Assembly: GCF_000231055.2 (NCBI RefSeq) | Contig: NZ_CM001466.1 | Coordinates: forward strand, 2,629,993-2,662,924 | Reading direction: 5' to 3' | DNA: 32,932 nucleotides | From: Saccharomonospora azurea NA-128 | GTDB taxonomy: Bacteria > Actinomycetota > Actinomycetes > Mycobacteriales > Pseudonocardiaceae | In this document: piece by piece, positions 22,628 to 31,893 of the stretch | How the letters are laid out: each line of letters starts with the position of its first letter | How positions within the stretch are numbered: position 1 is the stretch's first letter | Program-made: the position numbers and the translations under genes | The notes under the pieces: model-generated | What the model was told of the DNA's origin: nothing | Seen by the model: the letters and a program-made list of their open reading frames with translations, nothing else | The model's database searches: none

Positions 22628-24475
22628 CTACCGGGGGACGAACCGCACGATCTGCGGGTCGTGGTCGCTCGCCTGGTCGGCGAACTCGGCGTTGACGTGC
22701 ACGACGTCGTAGTCCACCCGGCGTGGGCCGCGCGAAACGAGCACGTGGTCGAGCACCTGCGAGGTGCCTTCGAAGACGTAGCTGTAGCGCTCGTGGGGCG
22801 GGAGCGTGTCGACCAGCGAGCGCAGCGCTCCCCCGCGGGTCAGCTCCCGGACGGTGGGCGAGAACGGGAAGTCGTTCAGGTCGCCCGCCACGACGACGTT
22901 GGCCTTGCGGTCCACCGCCAGCACGTCGTCCACGAAGTCGCGCACGACGTCCGCCTGCCGGATCCGCTGCTCCTCCGACGGCCGCGCCGGGGGCTGGAAC
23001 CGGCCGTGCAGAGGCTGGTCGCCGCCCTTGGAGGCGAAGTGGTTCGCCACCACGAACACTGTGCGGCCATGGAAGACGAACTCGCCCACCAGCGGTTTCC
23101 GGCTCTCCGTCCACGCGGGATCGCCGGGTTCGATGCGGCCGGGCGACACCGACAGCCGGGGCCCGCGCCGGTCGCGCTCGACCCGGACCGCCGTCGTGGC
23201 GTCCCCGCCCTCGCGGTCGACGAACCGCACCCGCTCGGGGTCGAAGAGGAACCCGACACGGATGTTGCCGCCGGGCTGACCACCGTCGGCGCCGTCCTCG
23301 GGATCGATCTGCCGCCACTCGTACCGCGGTCCACCGGCGGCCACGATCGCCTCGGTGAACCGGCGCAACGTCTCGTCGGCGGACACCACGCCGTCACCGG
23401 CTCCGTCGGGCCCGTTGTCGTCCTGGATCTCCTCCAACGCGACGACGTCGGGCACCGCCAGGTTGTGGACGACACCCTCGGCGAGGCGGGCGAACTTCTC
23501 CGCACTGTCCACAGCGGACAAGTTTTCGACGTTGTAGGTGGCCACGGCCAACTCGCCCGGCCGCTGAGCGCGCGTGACCTCACGCTCCAGCCCGTTGTCC
23601 TTCACCTCGCCGAGCACGGTCGCCATGAGCGTGTATCCGCCGTAGGCGTCGTACTCCACCGGGCCGGACGTGACACCGGTGAGCATGTCGCCCGTGTTCC
23701 CCGACGGGAACGGCCGCTGCGAGAACGGGATCAGCGACTCGATCTTGAGCACTCCCGTGTTGGGGCGGTCGTAGCCGAGGTACACCGTGCCGCCCCGCGC
23801 GCTGGGGTTCTGCTCGGGTTTGGTCGTGACGTACAGCTCGTCGTAGTCGGTGCTGGGCCCGACCAGCCGGACGTCGGAGACGGAGACCAGCTCGCCCTCG
23901 TGCGCCTCCCAGAAGTCGAGCGCGTAGGTGTCGGGACGCAACGGCTCGTCCTCGATGGACCCGCCGGGCGTCGCCGTGAGTGCGTCGGGCACCGTGTCCG
24001 GCCCGACCACGAGCGCCTCGGGCACCTCGGCGCCCCGGGCCGTGACCGTCCATTCGGCGTCGACGAGCTCGGTCGTGGACTGCGCTGCCGTGGTCTCGGG
24101 ATCGCCCGGGTGGTACTCGGCCACCGTGCCCACGACGGTGACCACATCGCCCGGAGCGACGTCCGGCGTGTGCGCACCGGTGAAGACGAACAGGCCCTCG
24201 CTCGTGCGCGGGTCGTCGTCCGGGCGGGGGTCCTGGATCCAGAACCCTCGGCTCGACCCGAAGGTCCGCTCCGCGGTCACCACGGCATCGACGCTCACGC
24301 GCTCTCCCAGGAGGGGTGAAAGCCGCGTGGTGCCCTGGATGTCGTGGACGCGGGTGGGCGTGGCGTCGGTGTCTAGCTGCGGGTGCGCCACCGCGCCGGG
24401 CGCGGCGAGCACCCCCAGGGCCGCCACGAGCAGGATGCTGCCCGCGATTCTCGCGCTGCGTGGGGAAGACTTCAC
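22628..24475 (-). CDS. Secreted ExeM/NucH-like endonuclease/exonuclease/phosphatase
   Basis: About 615 residues with a signal peptide (AGSILLVAALGVLAAPGAVA). An N-terminal OB-fold/lamin-tail-like half contains VSVDAVVTAERTFGSSRGFW. The C-terminal endonuclease/exonuclease/phosphatase domain has ATYNVENL (Asn), VVALEEIQD (metal-binding Glu), VVANHFASKGGD, VVVAGDLNDFPFSP (Asp/Asn) and SDHDPQI (His). These are the catalytic set of ExeM/NucH-like extracellular DNases, so it probably degrades DNA outside the cell for nutrients or biofilm turnover. GTG 24475 is preferred because AAGGA precedes it; ATG 24493 is an alternative. No metal co-factor loader or sorting signal is seen. Confidence 0.88.
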   Translation of the reverse strand: MKSSPRSARIAGSILLVAALGVLAAPGAVAHPQLDTDATPTRVHDIQGTTRLSPLLGERVSVDAVVTAERTFGSSRGFWIQDPRPDDDPRTSEGLFVFTGAHTPDVAPGDVVTVVGTVAEYHPGDPETTAAQSTTELVDAEWTVTARGAEVPEALVVGPDTVPDALTATPGGSIEDEPLRPDTYALDFWEAHEGELVSVSDVRLVGPSTDYDELYVTTKPEQNPSARGGTVYLGYDRPNTGVLKIESLIPFSQRPFPSGNTGDMLTGVTSGPVEYDAYGGYTLMATVLGEVKDNGLEREVTRAQRPGELAVATYNVENLSAVDSAEKFARLAEGVVHNLAVPDVVALEEIQDDNGPDGAGDGVVSADETLRRFTEAIVAAGGPRYEWRQIDPEDGADGGQPGGNIRVGFLFDPERVRFVDREGGDATTAVRVERDRRGPRLSVSPGRIEPGDPAWTESRKPLVGEFVFHGRTVFVVANHFASKGGDQPLHGRFQPPARPSEEQRIRQADVVRDFVDDVLAVDRKANVVVAGDLNDFPFSPTVRELTRGGALRSLVDTLPPHERYSYVFEGTSQVLDHVLVSRGPRRVDYDVVHVNAEFADQASDHDPQIVRFVPR

Positions 24476-24531
24476 CGGCGCATCCTTACCCATTCGAGTG
24501 AACGGAGAGAAGCCGCCGTTCGTCGGTGATG

Positions 24532-25508
24532 TCACGGTGGTGAAGCACCCGGTGCCGGTTCGGTTTCCGGCGACACCGCACGCAGTATGCGCCGCCCCCA
24601 CTCACGCAGGTGGTCGGCGAGCTCCACCGGCTCGTGCACGCGGAACTCGTGCCCCAGCAGCGTGAGCTGGAACGCGAGCCACTCCAGTGTGTCCGCGTGG
24701 CAGCGCAGCAGACACCGACTCGCGTCGATCGGTTCGACCTCGCCCCACCGGGCGTCGACCTCGCAGGCGGGCGCGAACACGGTCACGACCGCGCTGTAGG
24801 TGGGCGCGAAACCGTACAGGTTGTCCGCCAGGAAGCTCGCCGCGTCGTCGGCGGGCAACTCCCGCGCCGGAACGCGGACGCCCGTCGCGAACGAATCACG
24901 GACCCGGTCGACGCGGAACACCCGCCAGTCGTCGCGGTCGAGGTCGAACGCGACCAGATACCAACGCCGCCCCGTCGGCACGAGCCGGTGCGGCTCGACG
25001 TGGCGCCGGGACGCCTCACCACGGTGCGAGCGGTAGGCGAACCGCAGTCGCTCGGTGTTGGTGATCGCCGCGGCCACGGTGGTGAGCACCTCCGGATCCA
25101 CCGTGGCATCGAGCGGCTCCGGGACCGGGTCGATCGCGGTGTTCAACGTCGTGACCCGGTACCGCAGTCGCGACGGCAGCACCTGTTCCAACTTCGTCAG
25201 CGCCCGCACCGCGGCCTCACCCAGCCCGGTCACCGCGTGCCCCGCGGCGTTGCGCAGGCCCACGGCCACCGCGACGGCCTCCTCGTCGTCCAACAGCAAC
25301 GGCGGCAGCGCGGTCCCCGCCACCAGGCGATAGCCGCCCTCGACCCCGCGCGACGCCACGACCGGGAACCCAGCCCGCGCAACCGCTCGACGTCCCGGCG
25401 GATCGTGCGGCGACTGACCCCCAACCGGCGCGCCAGCTCGCTGCCCGGCCACTCGCGCGGGGTCTGCAGCAGCGACAGCAGCCTCAGCAAGCGCGTGGGT
25501 GTGGTCAT
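24532..25508 (-). pseudogene. WYL-domain transcriptional regulator, frameshifted (YafY-like)
   Basis: The N-terminal helix-turn-helix (MTTPTRLLRLLSLLQTPREW, then ELARRLGVSRRTIRRDVERLRGLG) lies in one frame from ATG 25508. The remainder (FPVVASRGVEGGYRLVAG, then the WYL domain with GRRWYLVAFDLDRDDWRVFR and the WCX tail) lies in the next frame to the TGA at 24532. Adding one base near 25367-25372 (minus-strand CTGGGTTCCCG) restores a 325-residue protein of normal length and domain order. It is thus a recent inactivation or a sequencing error. WYL regulators sense ligands or nucleic acids and usually repress nearby genes; the DNase gene is 56 bases downstream. Confidence 0.85.
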
Positions 25509-25563
25509 GAGCCAAGAGTGCCGGAGAAGGAGGACAGGTTCCGACCTCGTTGCGTTCTGTTCT

Positions 25564-26835
25564 TCAGCCCTGCCCGGTGGCGAGCCCTTCACAGGTCCGG
25601 ACCACGGTCGAGACCGCCTGCCGCTCCGTGGAGGAGAGCACCGGGTTCTCCGCGTACGAGCGCCACATCCGCAGGATGCCCGCGGCGGTCTGGCGCACCG
25701 CCACCTCCGGCGGCTCCGACGCGGCGTCCAGCCCCAGCCGGGTCTGCGGCGCCTCACCGTAGCCGCCGACGAGGCGAGCGGCCTCGTCACCGAGGTCGCC
25801 GGGCAGGTTCACCCGGCCGGTGCGCAGGGTCGCGAACAAGCGCAGCTCCGCGAGTTCGTGTGCGCCGGTGAGCGTGCGTTCCAGCTCCGCGACCAGCGGC
25901 GCGGCGGACGGCCGCGGCTCCCTCCGCAGCATCACGCCGAGACCGAGCAACGCCGACCGTGCCTTCAACACGGGAGCACGGTCGGTGAAGTACCGGGACA
26001 CCGCCTCCCCGAGGGCGTCGAAACCGCTGTGGCGGCACAACTCCGCCACGAGCGCCTGCGGCGTGCGAACGCCTCGCCGGATCAGCGTGGTGGCCAGCCG
26101 GACGCCGAAGAGCCCGAACCGGCCCAGCAGCTCGGCCCGCTGCGGGTCGGAGGCGAACCGGTCGGCCGACAGCAGCAGCGGGTCGAGTTCCGCCTCGGGG
26201 ACGGCCGCCAGCGCGGCGAGCAGCTCGAAGTCGTCGGGCCGCAGGGTCCGGGCCGCGCGCGCGACGAGCCCGGCCACGGCGACCACGTCCTGGCACAACT
26301 CGGCGATCCAGCTCTCCCGCGCCCGCCGCCGGGCCACCTGCCGGGCCGAGCTGAGGGCGTCCACCCGGCCGCCACCGAGCTCGTCGGCCCGGGCGAGCAC
26401 CGCGAGCGCGTGCACCGGAGGGAGCTTCGGCGACGGTTGGTCGTGGATCGCGCGCAGCAACGCGGCCTCGACGTCGTGCGGGCTCAGCAGGTAGAGCACC
26501 GCGTCCGCCTCCAGGCCGATCGACTCCGGCAGCGCGGCGGCCGAGTCCCGTCGTGTGAGCGACGTGTCGAGGACGAGCAGCTCGGGCCAGGTGTGTCGCG
26601 CCGGGACGTGCCGCCACGACATCGGCGGGTTGGGCGGAGCACCGTAGTCGGCCTCGCCGGTCAGCGCGGCCACGAGTGTCGAGGCGCCCGCGCCCGACAG
26701 GCCCGCCACCGCCACCCGCACCGGCTCACCGAGCCGCGTGAGGTGCCTGCGCACCCAGTTCGACGCCCGCGGATTGTCGGCGTAGACCTCCTGCGCCCGG
26801 TTGAGCAGTGACCACGCCCGATCGGCCAGGTTCAT
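25564..26835 (-). CDS. IniC-like dynamin-related protein with degenerate GTPase motifs
   Basis: A 423-residue cytoplasmic protein beginning MNLADRAWSLLNRAQEVYAD. It has a GTPase-like fold but with altered motifs: the P-loop is GLSGAGAST (residues 45-53) with Ala instead of the essential Lys, G3 reads LDTSL instead of DTPG, and G4 reads ARADE instead of TKxD. The C-terminal 270 residues are helical with no membrane segment. It follows the dynamin-like gene with a 4-base ATGA overlap, matching the order iniA-iniC in mycobacteria. It probably works as a non-hydrolysing partner of that GTPase. Confidence 0.82.
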   Translation of the reverse strand: MNLADRAWSLLNRAQEVYADNPRASNWVRRHLTRLGEPVRVAVAGLSGAGASTLVAALTGEADYGAPPNPPMSWRHVPARHTWPELLVLDTSLTRRDSAAALPESIGLEADAVLYLLSPHDVEAALLRAIHDQPSPKLPPVHALAVLARADELGGGRVDALSSARQVARRRARESWIAELCQDVVAVAGLVARAARTLRPDDFELLAALAAVPEAELDPLLLSADRFASDPQRAELLGRFGLFGVRLATTLIRRGVRTPQALVAELCRHSGFDALGEAVSRYFTDRAPVLKARSALLGLGVMLRREPRPSAAPLVAELERTLTGAHELAELRLFATLRTGRVNLPGDLGDEAARLVGGYGEAPQTRLGLDAASEPPEVAVRQTAAGILRMWRSYAENPVLSSTERQAVSTVVRTCEGLATGQG

Positions 26836-28700
26836 GCCGTGAGCCCCCGCGGTACCGACCGGGGAGCCAACGCCTCGGCCCGCCTGCGCAACAACTCCAG
26901 CTCGTCGATCCGCCGAGCCACGTCACGCATGGCCGTGCCGCGCTCCGCCGCCTCGGCGTCGATGACCTGCTTGACCCGCGCAGCCGCCTCGCTGATCTCC
27001 GTGCGCAGCTCCTGGGCCACCGTCGTGCACCGGTCGCGCAGTTCGCGATGGATCAGCCGCACGGTGTCCTTGCTTTCCTTGCCGTAGGCGAGGAAGAAGT
27101 CGTCGACGTAGCGGTGGGCCGCGCTGCGCGCCGCGGACTGCCTGCGCTTGAGTCGCGTGCCCCGTTCCTCGAACACGCTCTTCGCGCCGAACGCCACTCC
27201 CGCACCGATCGAGATCGGGTTGATGAGGTCCATTCCCGCCAACGTGGTGGCGAGACCGAACATCAGCAACCCGCTGTACGACCCGCGCATGCCGACGAAC
27301 AGTTTCTGCCCGATCGAGAACTTCTCGAAGTTCGGTCCTCGCAGCTCGGCGATCTCGTCGGTGGGGCGCGCGGGAAGCACGTCCTCGGGCGCGAACGCGT
27401 CCGGACGGTGGACGGCGATGACGTTGGCGAGCTTCCGGGTGATCCACTCGAACCGGTCGAGCAACCACCGCGAGTTCGCTTCCGCCGCGGCCGTCAGGTT
27501 CTCGCGCAACCAGTCCTCGAACGCCGTCCAGTCCTTCGCCGGATCGGCCACCTCGAAGTACTCGTCCGCCTCCCGAAGGATGCGCCGCGTCCGGTCGCGC
27601 AGGTCGTAGTCCAGGTCGGCGGTGAGATCGGCCACCTCGTCCGACAGCATGGTCTGCCAGCGCGAGGCCTCCCGCTGCAACCGTTCGAGCTGCTTGCTCG
27701 CCGCGCGATAGCGGGCGGACAACTCGCTGTCACCGCCCTGCTGGAGCTCACGGAGCCGCTCGCGCAACGGGCCCATGATCCGCTCCGCGGCCAGCCCGGC
27801 GAGCAGCCCCGCGCACCGCCTGCGCAGCACGTCCACGTTGCCCATGAGCTCGTGGTGCAGGTACGAGACGAGCGCGGGAAAGCCGGACTCGGTGTTCAGC
27901 TCCGCGTCGTTCTTCCTCGCCGCGATCAACCGCAACGCCGACGAGACTCCGAACACCGTCACGGGCAGACCCTGCTGCTGCAGCCGCGCGCGCGTGCGCT
28001 CCGCCACGCGCTGCCACCCGGGCACGAGGTCGGTCTTGGTGAGCACGACGGCGACGGTGGGGCACCATGCCAGGACACGTTCCAGCACGTCCAGCTCGCC
28101 CGGCGCGAGCTCCCGCGTCACGTCGGTGGTCAGCAACACCGCGTCGGCGCTGGGCAGCGTGGCGAGCGCGGCGCGCGCGTGCTCGTCCGGTTCGGACCCG
28201 TAGGGCGGTGTGTCGACGAGCGTGAGACCCGTCTCCAGGAGCGCGCGGGGGAGTCCGATCTCGACTCGTGCCACGTCGGGACGGCCGTTGGCGACCGCGG
28301 TGGCCGACTCCACCGACACCGACGTCCGGTCGGCGCTCGTCAACGCCGGAGCACTGTGGGCGGGCCCTTCCAGCACGAGGCTGTCCGCGCCACGACCCGC
28401 CTCCACAAGCGGCACCGGGCTCCCCGGCACCAGAGCGGCCACGGGCCCGGTCGCGTACTCGATCACTGTCGGGACGGTGGTGGTGACGTCGTCGCCGACC
28501 GCGCACACCGCCGCACCGAGGAGTCCGTTGAGGAGTTGGCTCTTGCCCTGCCCCCGCGCACCGAGCACCACGACCCGCACCTTGGGTCCGGCCAGCTCGG
28601 CACGCCGGGCACGCAGTCGCCCGGCGAGGTCGGTCCGGTCGTGAGCGGCACAAGAACGGATCGCCTCGTCCAGGACGTCGAGCCACGGGGAAGCCTTCAT
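26832..28700 (-). CDS. Dynamin-family GTPase (IniA-like)
   Basis: A 622-residue bacterial dynamin-like protein. Motifs are G1 GARGQGKS (47-54), a switch I threonine in DVTTTVP (near 73), G3 LVDTPPYG (161-168) and G4 TKTD (221-224). A long helical stalk follows. The hydrophobic segment LLMFGLATTLAGMDLINPIS near 478-500 is probably the membrane paddle, and the C-terminus is a coiled coil. Mycobacterial IniA belongs to this family and remodels membranes under cell-wall stress. It overlaps the IniC-like gene and lies behind the IniB-like gene with a hairpin between them. The ribosome site is weak. Confidence 0.9.
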   Translation of the reverse strand: MKASPWLDVLDEAIRSCAAHDRTDLAGRLRARRAELAGPKVRVVVLGARGQGKSQLLNGLLGAAVCAVGDDVTTTVPTVIEYATGPVAALVPGSPVPLVEAGRGADSLVLEGPAHSAPALTSADRTSVSVESATAVANGRPDVARVEIGLPRALLETGLTLVDTPPYGSEPDEHARAALATLPSADAVLLTTDVTRELAPGELDVLERVLAWCPTVAVVLTKTDLVPGWQRVAERTRARLQQQGLPVTVFGVSSALRLIAARKNDAELNTESGFPALVSYLHHELMGNVDVLRRRCAGLLAGLAAERIMGPLRERLRELQQGGDSELSARYRAASKQLERLQREASRWQTMLSDEVADLTADLDYDLRDRTRRILREADEYFEVADPAKDWTAFEDWLRENLTAAAEANSRWLLDRFEWITRKLANVIAVHRPDAFAPEDVLPARPTDEIAELRGPNFEKFSIGQKLFVGMRGSYSGLLMFGLATTLAGMDLINPISIGAGVAFGAKSVFEERGTRLKRRQSAARSAAHRYVDDFFLAYGKESKDTVRLIHRELRDRCTTVAQELRTEISEAAARVKQVIDAEAAERGTAMRDVARRIDELELLRRRAEALAPRSVPRGLTA

Positions 28701-28735
28701 CGATCGGACAGTGTGCCCTCTTCACGCAACGCAGT

Positions 28736-28772
28736 ACAGGCCGGGCTCGTAATATCACCGAGCCCGGCCTGT
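28736..28772 (-). terminator. 14-bp hairpin between IniB-like and dynamin genes
   Basis: ACAGGCCGGGCTCG (28736-28749) and CGAGCCCGGCCTGT (28759-28772) are exact complements around a 9-base loop TAATATCAC. It lies in the 95-base gap on the common strand, 23 bases after the IniB-like stop. Without a T run it may act as a partial terminator or mRNA-stabilising stem, giving more IniB-like than dynamin message. Confidence 0.7.
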
Positions 28773-28795
28773 TATCGGGATGAGATCACTCAGAG

Positions 28796-30319
28796 TCAGT
28801 GACCGAGGTCCAGGTCGTTGAGGCCCGCACCACCGGAGAGCAGATCTTCACCCTGCTCGGCGACCCCGCCGAGCGGGCTGCCACTGACGGTGTCGGCAAC
28901 TTGGTCCACACCACTGCTCACCGGCTCCGCGACACGCGTGACGTCGTCGAGGTTCTCGGTGCCCACCGCGCTGCCGGCGGCGCCCCTGTCGTCAGCCGAC
29001 TCGGGCATCGGGTTCAGAACCGGCAGGTCGGGCATCTCCGGCTTCTCGGCCGGAACGGCGAAGCCCAGCTGGTCGGGCAGCGAGTTGAGGTCCCTGTGCA
29101 GGTCCGACGCGAGGTCGTACACCGGGCCGGCCAGCTCGGGCAGGTCGGTGTCGAGGTCGACGACCTGGATCGGCTCGTCGATGTCCAACCCGAGGTCGCG
29201 AGGCTGCGAGAGCACCTGGTCGTCCAGCGTGGACGCGTTCGCGAGGTCGGCGGCACCGTCCACCGGGAGCGTCTGGGGGCCACCCAGGGGGAGGTCGGCG
29301 GGCACGTTCACCGGGAGGTCGCCGGACAGGTCCTCGGCGGCGTCGCGAACCGTCCCCGGCAGCGCGGCACCACCGGAGGTGACGTAGGTGGCCACCGTGC
29401 TCGCGGCGGCCTCACTGCCCCGCGTGAGCGTGTCGGCGTCGAGGCTGTCGACCACGTCGCCCTTGGTCGTGACCTCGGGGACGCTGACGCTCAGCTCGTC
29501 CGACACCTCGACCCCGTAGGCGCCGAAGGGCGTCTCCAGCGTGCCACCGGCGGCGTAGCCGTCCTCGGTGAGCAGCGCGGAACCCTCTCCCGACACCACG
29601 TCGCTACGCAGGCCCGCGCCACCCACGACGCTGTCCTCGGCCACGTCGCCGAACACGCCCGCGTCGAGCCGGTCGGCGCTCACGCCGCCCACGCCCGAGA
29701 CGCCGTCGGCATCCGCGTCCAGCATGCCGTCCGCGGCACCCACGACACTGTCGACGGAGGCCATGCCGCCCGAGCTGTCCAGACCGACACCGCCCACACC
29801 GGACGCACGCGCGGCCAGGGTGTCGGTGTAGGAGCCGAGGTTCAGGCCGTTGTCGTCGAGCTGACCCGCGGTCTCACCGGTGACGGCACCGGTGTCGTAG
29901 CGCAGCACACCCGTCACGTCGTCCAGGGTGGCGCTTCCGCCCGCGGTGACTCCACCCACGACCGAGTCGAGGTCGGTGGCCTCGGTGACCTCCGACAGGT
30001 CGGCGCGCCCCTCCTGGGTCTGCGCCACGCCCCTGAGCTGCTCGATGACGTCGTCCACGCCGTTCAGCACGCCGTCCTCCGGCTCGGCGCCGACGCGGTC
30101 CATCACGAGCGGCACGACGTCCTGGACGTCCTGCGGGGTGATGCCCCCGAGACCGGCCACGTCGAGCATCCCGGTCGGGTCCTGCGCGAAGGCGGCACGG
30201 GCGGTGGCGTCGTTGAGCAGATTCACCACGAAGTCGTGCAGCGTCGGCTCCTGCGGGACGACTGCGGGCTCCGAGAGGGTGACGTCGTACTCGGTCTCCG
30301 CCTCGCCCTGTGCGTTCAT
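28796..30319 (-). CDS. IniB N-terminal domain protein
   Basis: A 507-residue acidic protein. Residues about 27-75 match the IniB N-terminal domain: LHDFVVNLLNDATARAAFAQ, then DPTGMLDVAGLGGITPQDVQ, and DVVPLVMDRV. The rest is low-complexity, rich in Gly, Asp, Val, Ala and Ser, with recurrent DSVVGG-like units (VDSVVGAADG, AEDSVVGGAG). This resembles the Gly/Ala-rich repeat body of mycobacterial IniB. No signal peptide or membrane segment is seen. ATG 30319 has GAAGGAG upstream; the TTG at 30322 is less likely. It is the first gene of the operon and divergent from the Hsp70-like gene. Confidence 0.9.
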   Translation of the reverse strand: MNAQGEAETEYDVTLSEPAVVPQEPTLHDFVVNLLNDATARAAFAQDPTGMLDVAGLGGITPQDVQDVVPLVMDRVGAEPEDGVLNGVDDVIEQLRGVAQTQEGRADLSEVTEATDLDSVVGGVTAGGSATLDDVTGVLRYDTGAVTGETAGQLDDNGLNLGSYTDTLAARASGVGGVGLDSSGGMASVDSVVGAADGMLDADADGVSGVGGVSADRLDAGVFGDVAEDSVVGGAGLRSDVVSGEGSALLTEDGYAAGGTLETPFGAYGVEVSDELSVSVPEVTTKGDVVDSLDADTLTRGSEAAASTVATYVTSGGAALPGTVRDAAEDLSGDLPVNVPADLPLGGPQTLPVDGAADLANASTLDDQVLSQPRDLGLDIDEPIQVVDLDTDLPELAGPVYDLASDLHRDLNSLPDQLGFAVPAEKPEMPDLPVLNPMPESADDRGAAGSAVGTENLDDVTRVAEPVSSGVDQVADTVSGSPLGGVAEQGEDLLSGGAGLNDLDLGH

Positions 30320-30492
30320 CAAGGGTCTACTCCTTCGTCTGAAGCTGAAAATCCGTGTCGCCGCGCGACGGCCCGGCCGACGCTAGGGCTCCGGCGAGTC
30401 GAGGGGCATCGGGGAGAAGTCCCGGTTTTCCACCGCCCGCGTCGCCGAACGCGTTAGGGGCTTAGGGGATGCCGAACGGCCTATTCGGGGGT

Positions 30493-30530
30493 GTCATTCG
30501 GAGGCATGACTTTGATACGAAAGGAGTCAT
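30493..30530. promoter_or_regulatory. Repeated GTCAT/ATGAC half-sites in the divergent Ini/Hsp70 region
   Basis: GTCAT (30493-30497), ATGAC (30506-30510) and GTCAT (30526-30530) alternate in orientation within the 278-base gap between the divergent IniB-like and Hsp70-like genes. The wider second pair reads ATGACT/AGTCAT. They could be operator half-sites for the downstream STAND regulator. The repeats are short and this is inference. Confidence 0.3.
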
Positions 30531-30597
30531 CCGCGTCGGCCCGTCCTTCCGGGACGGTGCGAGAACGTCGACACGAGCCGTGAGGGAACCGCCGTAT

Positions 30598-31893
30598 ATG
30601 CGCTATGTCCTGGGGATACACCTCGGCGCCACCCGTGTGAGCGCGGCGGTCTCCCGCTACCGCCGCGGTCACTGGAGTCCGCCCGAGGTCGTCCCCCTCG
30701 GGGGTTCCACTCGCTGGACCGAGTCCGTCCTGCACGTGTCCGGCCAGGGCGACCTCCTGGTCGGACACGCCGCGTTACGGCACGCGGTGACCGAGCCCGA
30801 ACGGGTGGCACGGGCACCGTTGCACCGTACCGGCGATCCCGTGCCGTTCGTGTTGGGTGAGCTGTCCTACCCCGCGGAGGCGCTCGCCGCAGGCATGATC
30901 GGATGGGTCGCCGACCGGGTCGCCGAGACCGAGGCGGCCCACGCCGAACGCATCGTCGTGACCCACCCACCGAGCTGGTCGGCCTACCGGCGGGGCCTGC
31001 TGCACGAAGCCCTCGACGCGGCCGAGCTGCCCGGGGTCCTGGCGCTGCCGAGTCCGATCGCCGCGGCCGAGGGCCACTTGGGCACCCCGGACGTGACGCC
31101 CGTCGAGCCGGGTCGCCTGCTGGCGGTGTGCGCCCTCGGCGGCGTGCACGTGGAGACCGCCCTGCTGCGCCGGACTCCCCACGGCGTCGAGTTGCTCGCC
31201 CACAACGAGTCGTCGGAGCACGAGGCGGGCTGCAGGCTCGACGACCTGGTGGTCCGCCACGTCCTCGACCGTTCCGAAGTCGACGCCTCGGACCCGGGTG
31301 CGATGAGCCGCTTGCGGGGCGCCGCCATCGCCGCGAAGGAACGCCTCTCGACGACGACGGACGTGCTGGTCACCGACACCGTGTCGCTGAGCAGGCAGGA
31401 GTTCGAGCACCTCGCCACGCCGGTGCTGCGCAGCGCGGTGCGCAGACTGCGGCGCCTGCTCGTGCACGTTCCCGAAGGACAGCTCGCCGCGGCGGTGCTG
31501 GTGGGCGGCAGCGCGAACATCCCGCTCGCGGCCACGCTCGCGCGCGCCGAACTACCCTGCCCTGTCGTGGTCGCCGAGGATCCGGGTACCGCGCTGAGCC
31601 GCGGAGCAGCGCTCGCCGCACGACCGAGACCACACCCCAGACCGGGCCCGGCGCAGGAGCCACCGCCGGAGGCCGTGGAACCCGGGGATTCCGGCGCGCC
31701 CGGGAGCGGCGGCGCACTCGTCCCCGGCGTCGACGACGCACCCGCGCTGTCCGGGCAACCGGACGCGTTCGAGGACTTCGAACCACCGCCGCACCGGCCA
31801 CCCGTCGAGATCACCCCACTGCAGCCTCCGCGCCGCCGGTTCTCCCGGCCGCGCCGCGGTGGCTCCCCCGAATCCCGAGACGAGGAACGCTGA
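30598..31893 (+). CDS. Hsp70-like protein with altered ATPase motifs and proline-rich tail
   Basis: A 431-residue protein with the actin/Hsp70 fold. Phosphate-1 is IHLGATRVSAAV (7-18), with His at position 8 where Hsp70 has the catalytic Asp. Phosphate-2 is CALGGVHVETALL, lacking the usual DLGGGT. The adenosine motif VGGSANIP (302-309) is intact. The peptide-binding domain is absent and replaced after about 345 by a Pro/Gly-rich, then basic tail (RRRFSRPRRGG). ATG 30598 is preferred because GAGGGA precedes it and the fold starts at once; the frame is open to 30469. It overlaps the next gene by one base (TGATG). It may be a scaffold or nucleotide sensor. Confidence 0.83.
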   Translation: MRYVLGIHLGATRVSAAVSRYRRGHWSPPEVVPLGGSTRWTESVLHVSGQGDLLVGHAALRHAVTEPERVARAPLHRTGDPVPFVLGELSYPAEALAAGMIGWVADRVAETEAAHAERIVVTHPPSWSAYRRGLLHEALDAAELPGVLALPSPIAAAEGHLGTPDVTPVEPGRLLAVCALGGVHVETALLRRTPHGVELLAHNESSEHEAGCRLDDLVVRHVLDRSEVDASDPGAMSRLRGAAIAAKERLSTTTDVLVTDTVSLSRQEFEHLATPVLRSAVRRLRRLLVHVPEGQLAAAVLVGGSANIPLAATLARAELPCPVVVAEDPGTALSRGAALAARPRPHPRPGPAQEPPPEAVEPGDSGAPGSGGALVPGVDDAPALSGQPDAFEDFEPPPHRPPVEITPLQPPRRRFSRPRRGGSPESRDEER

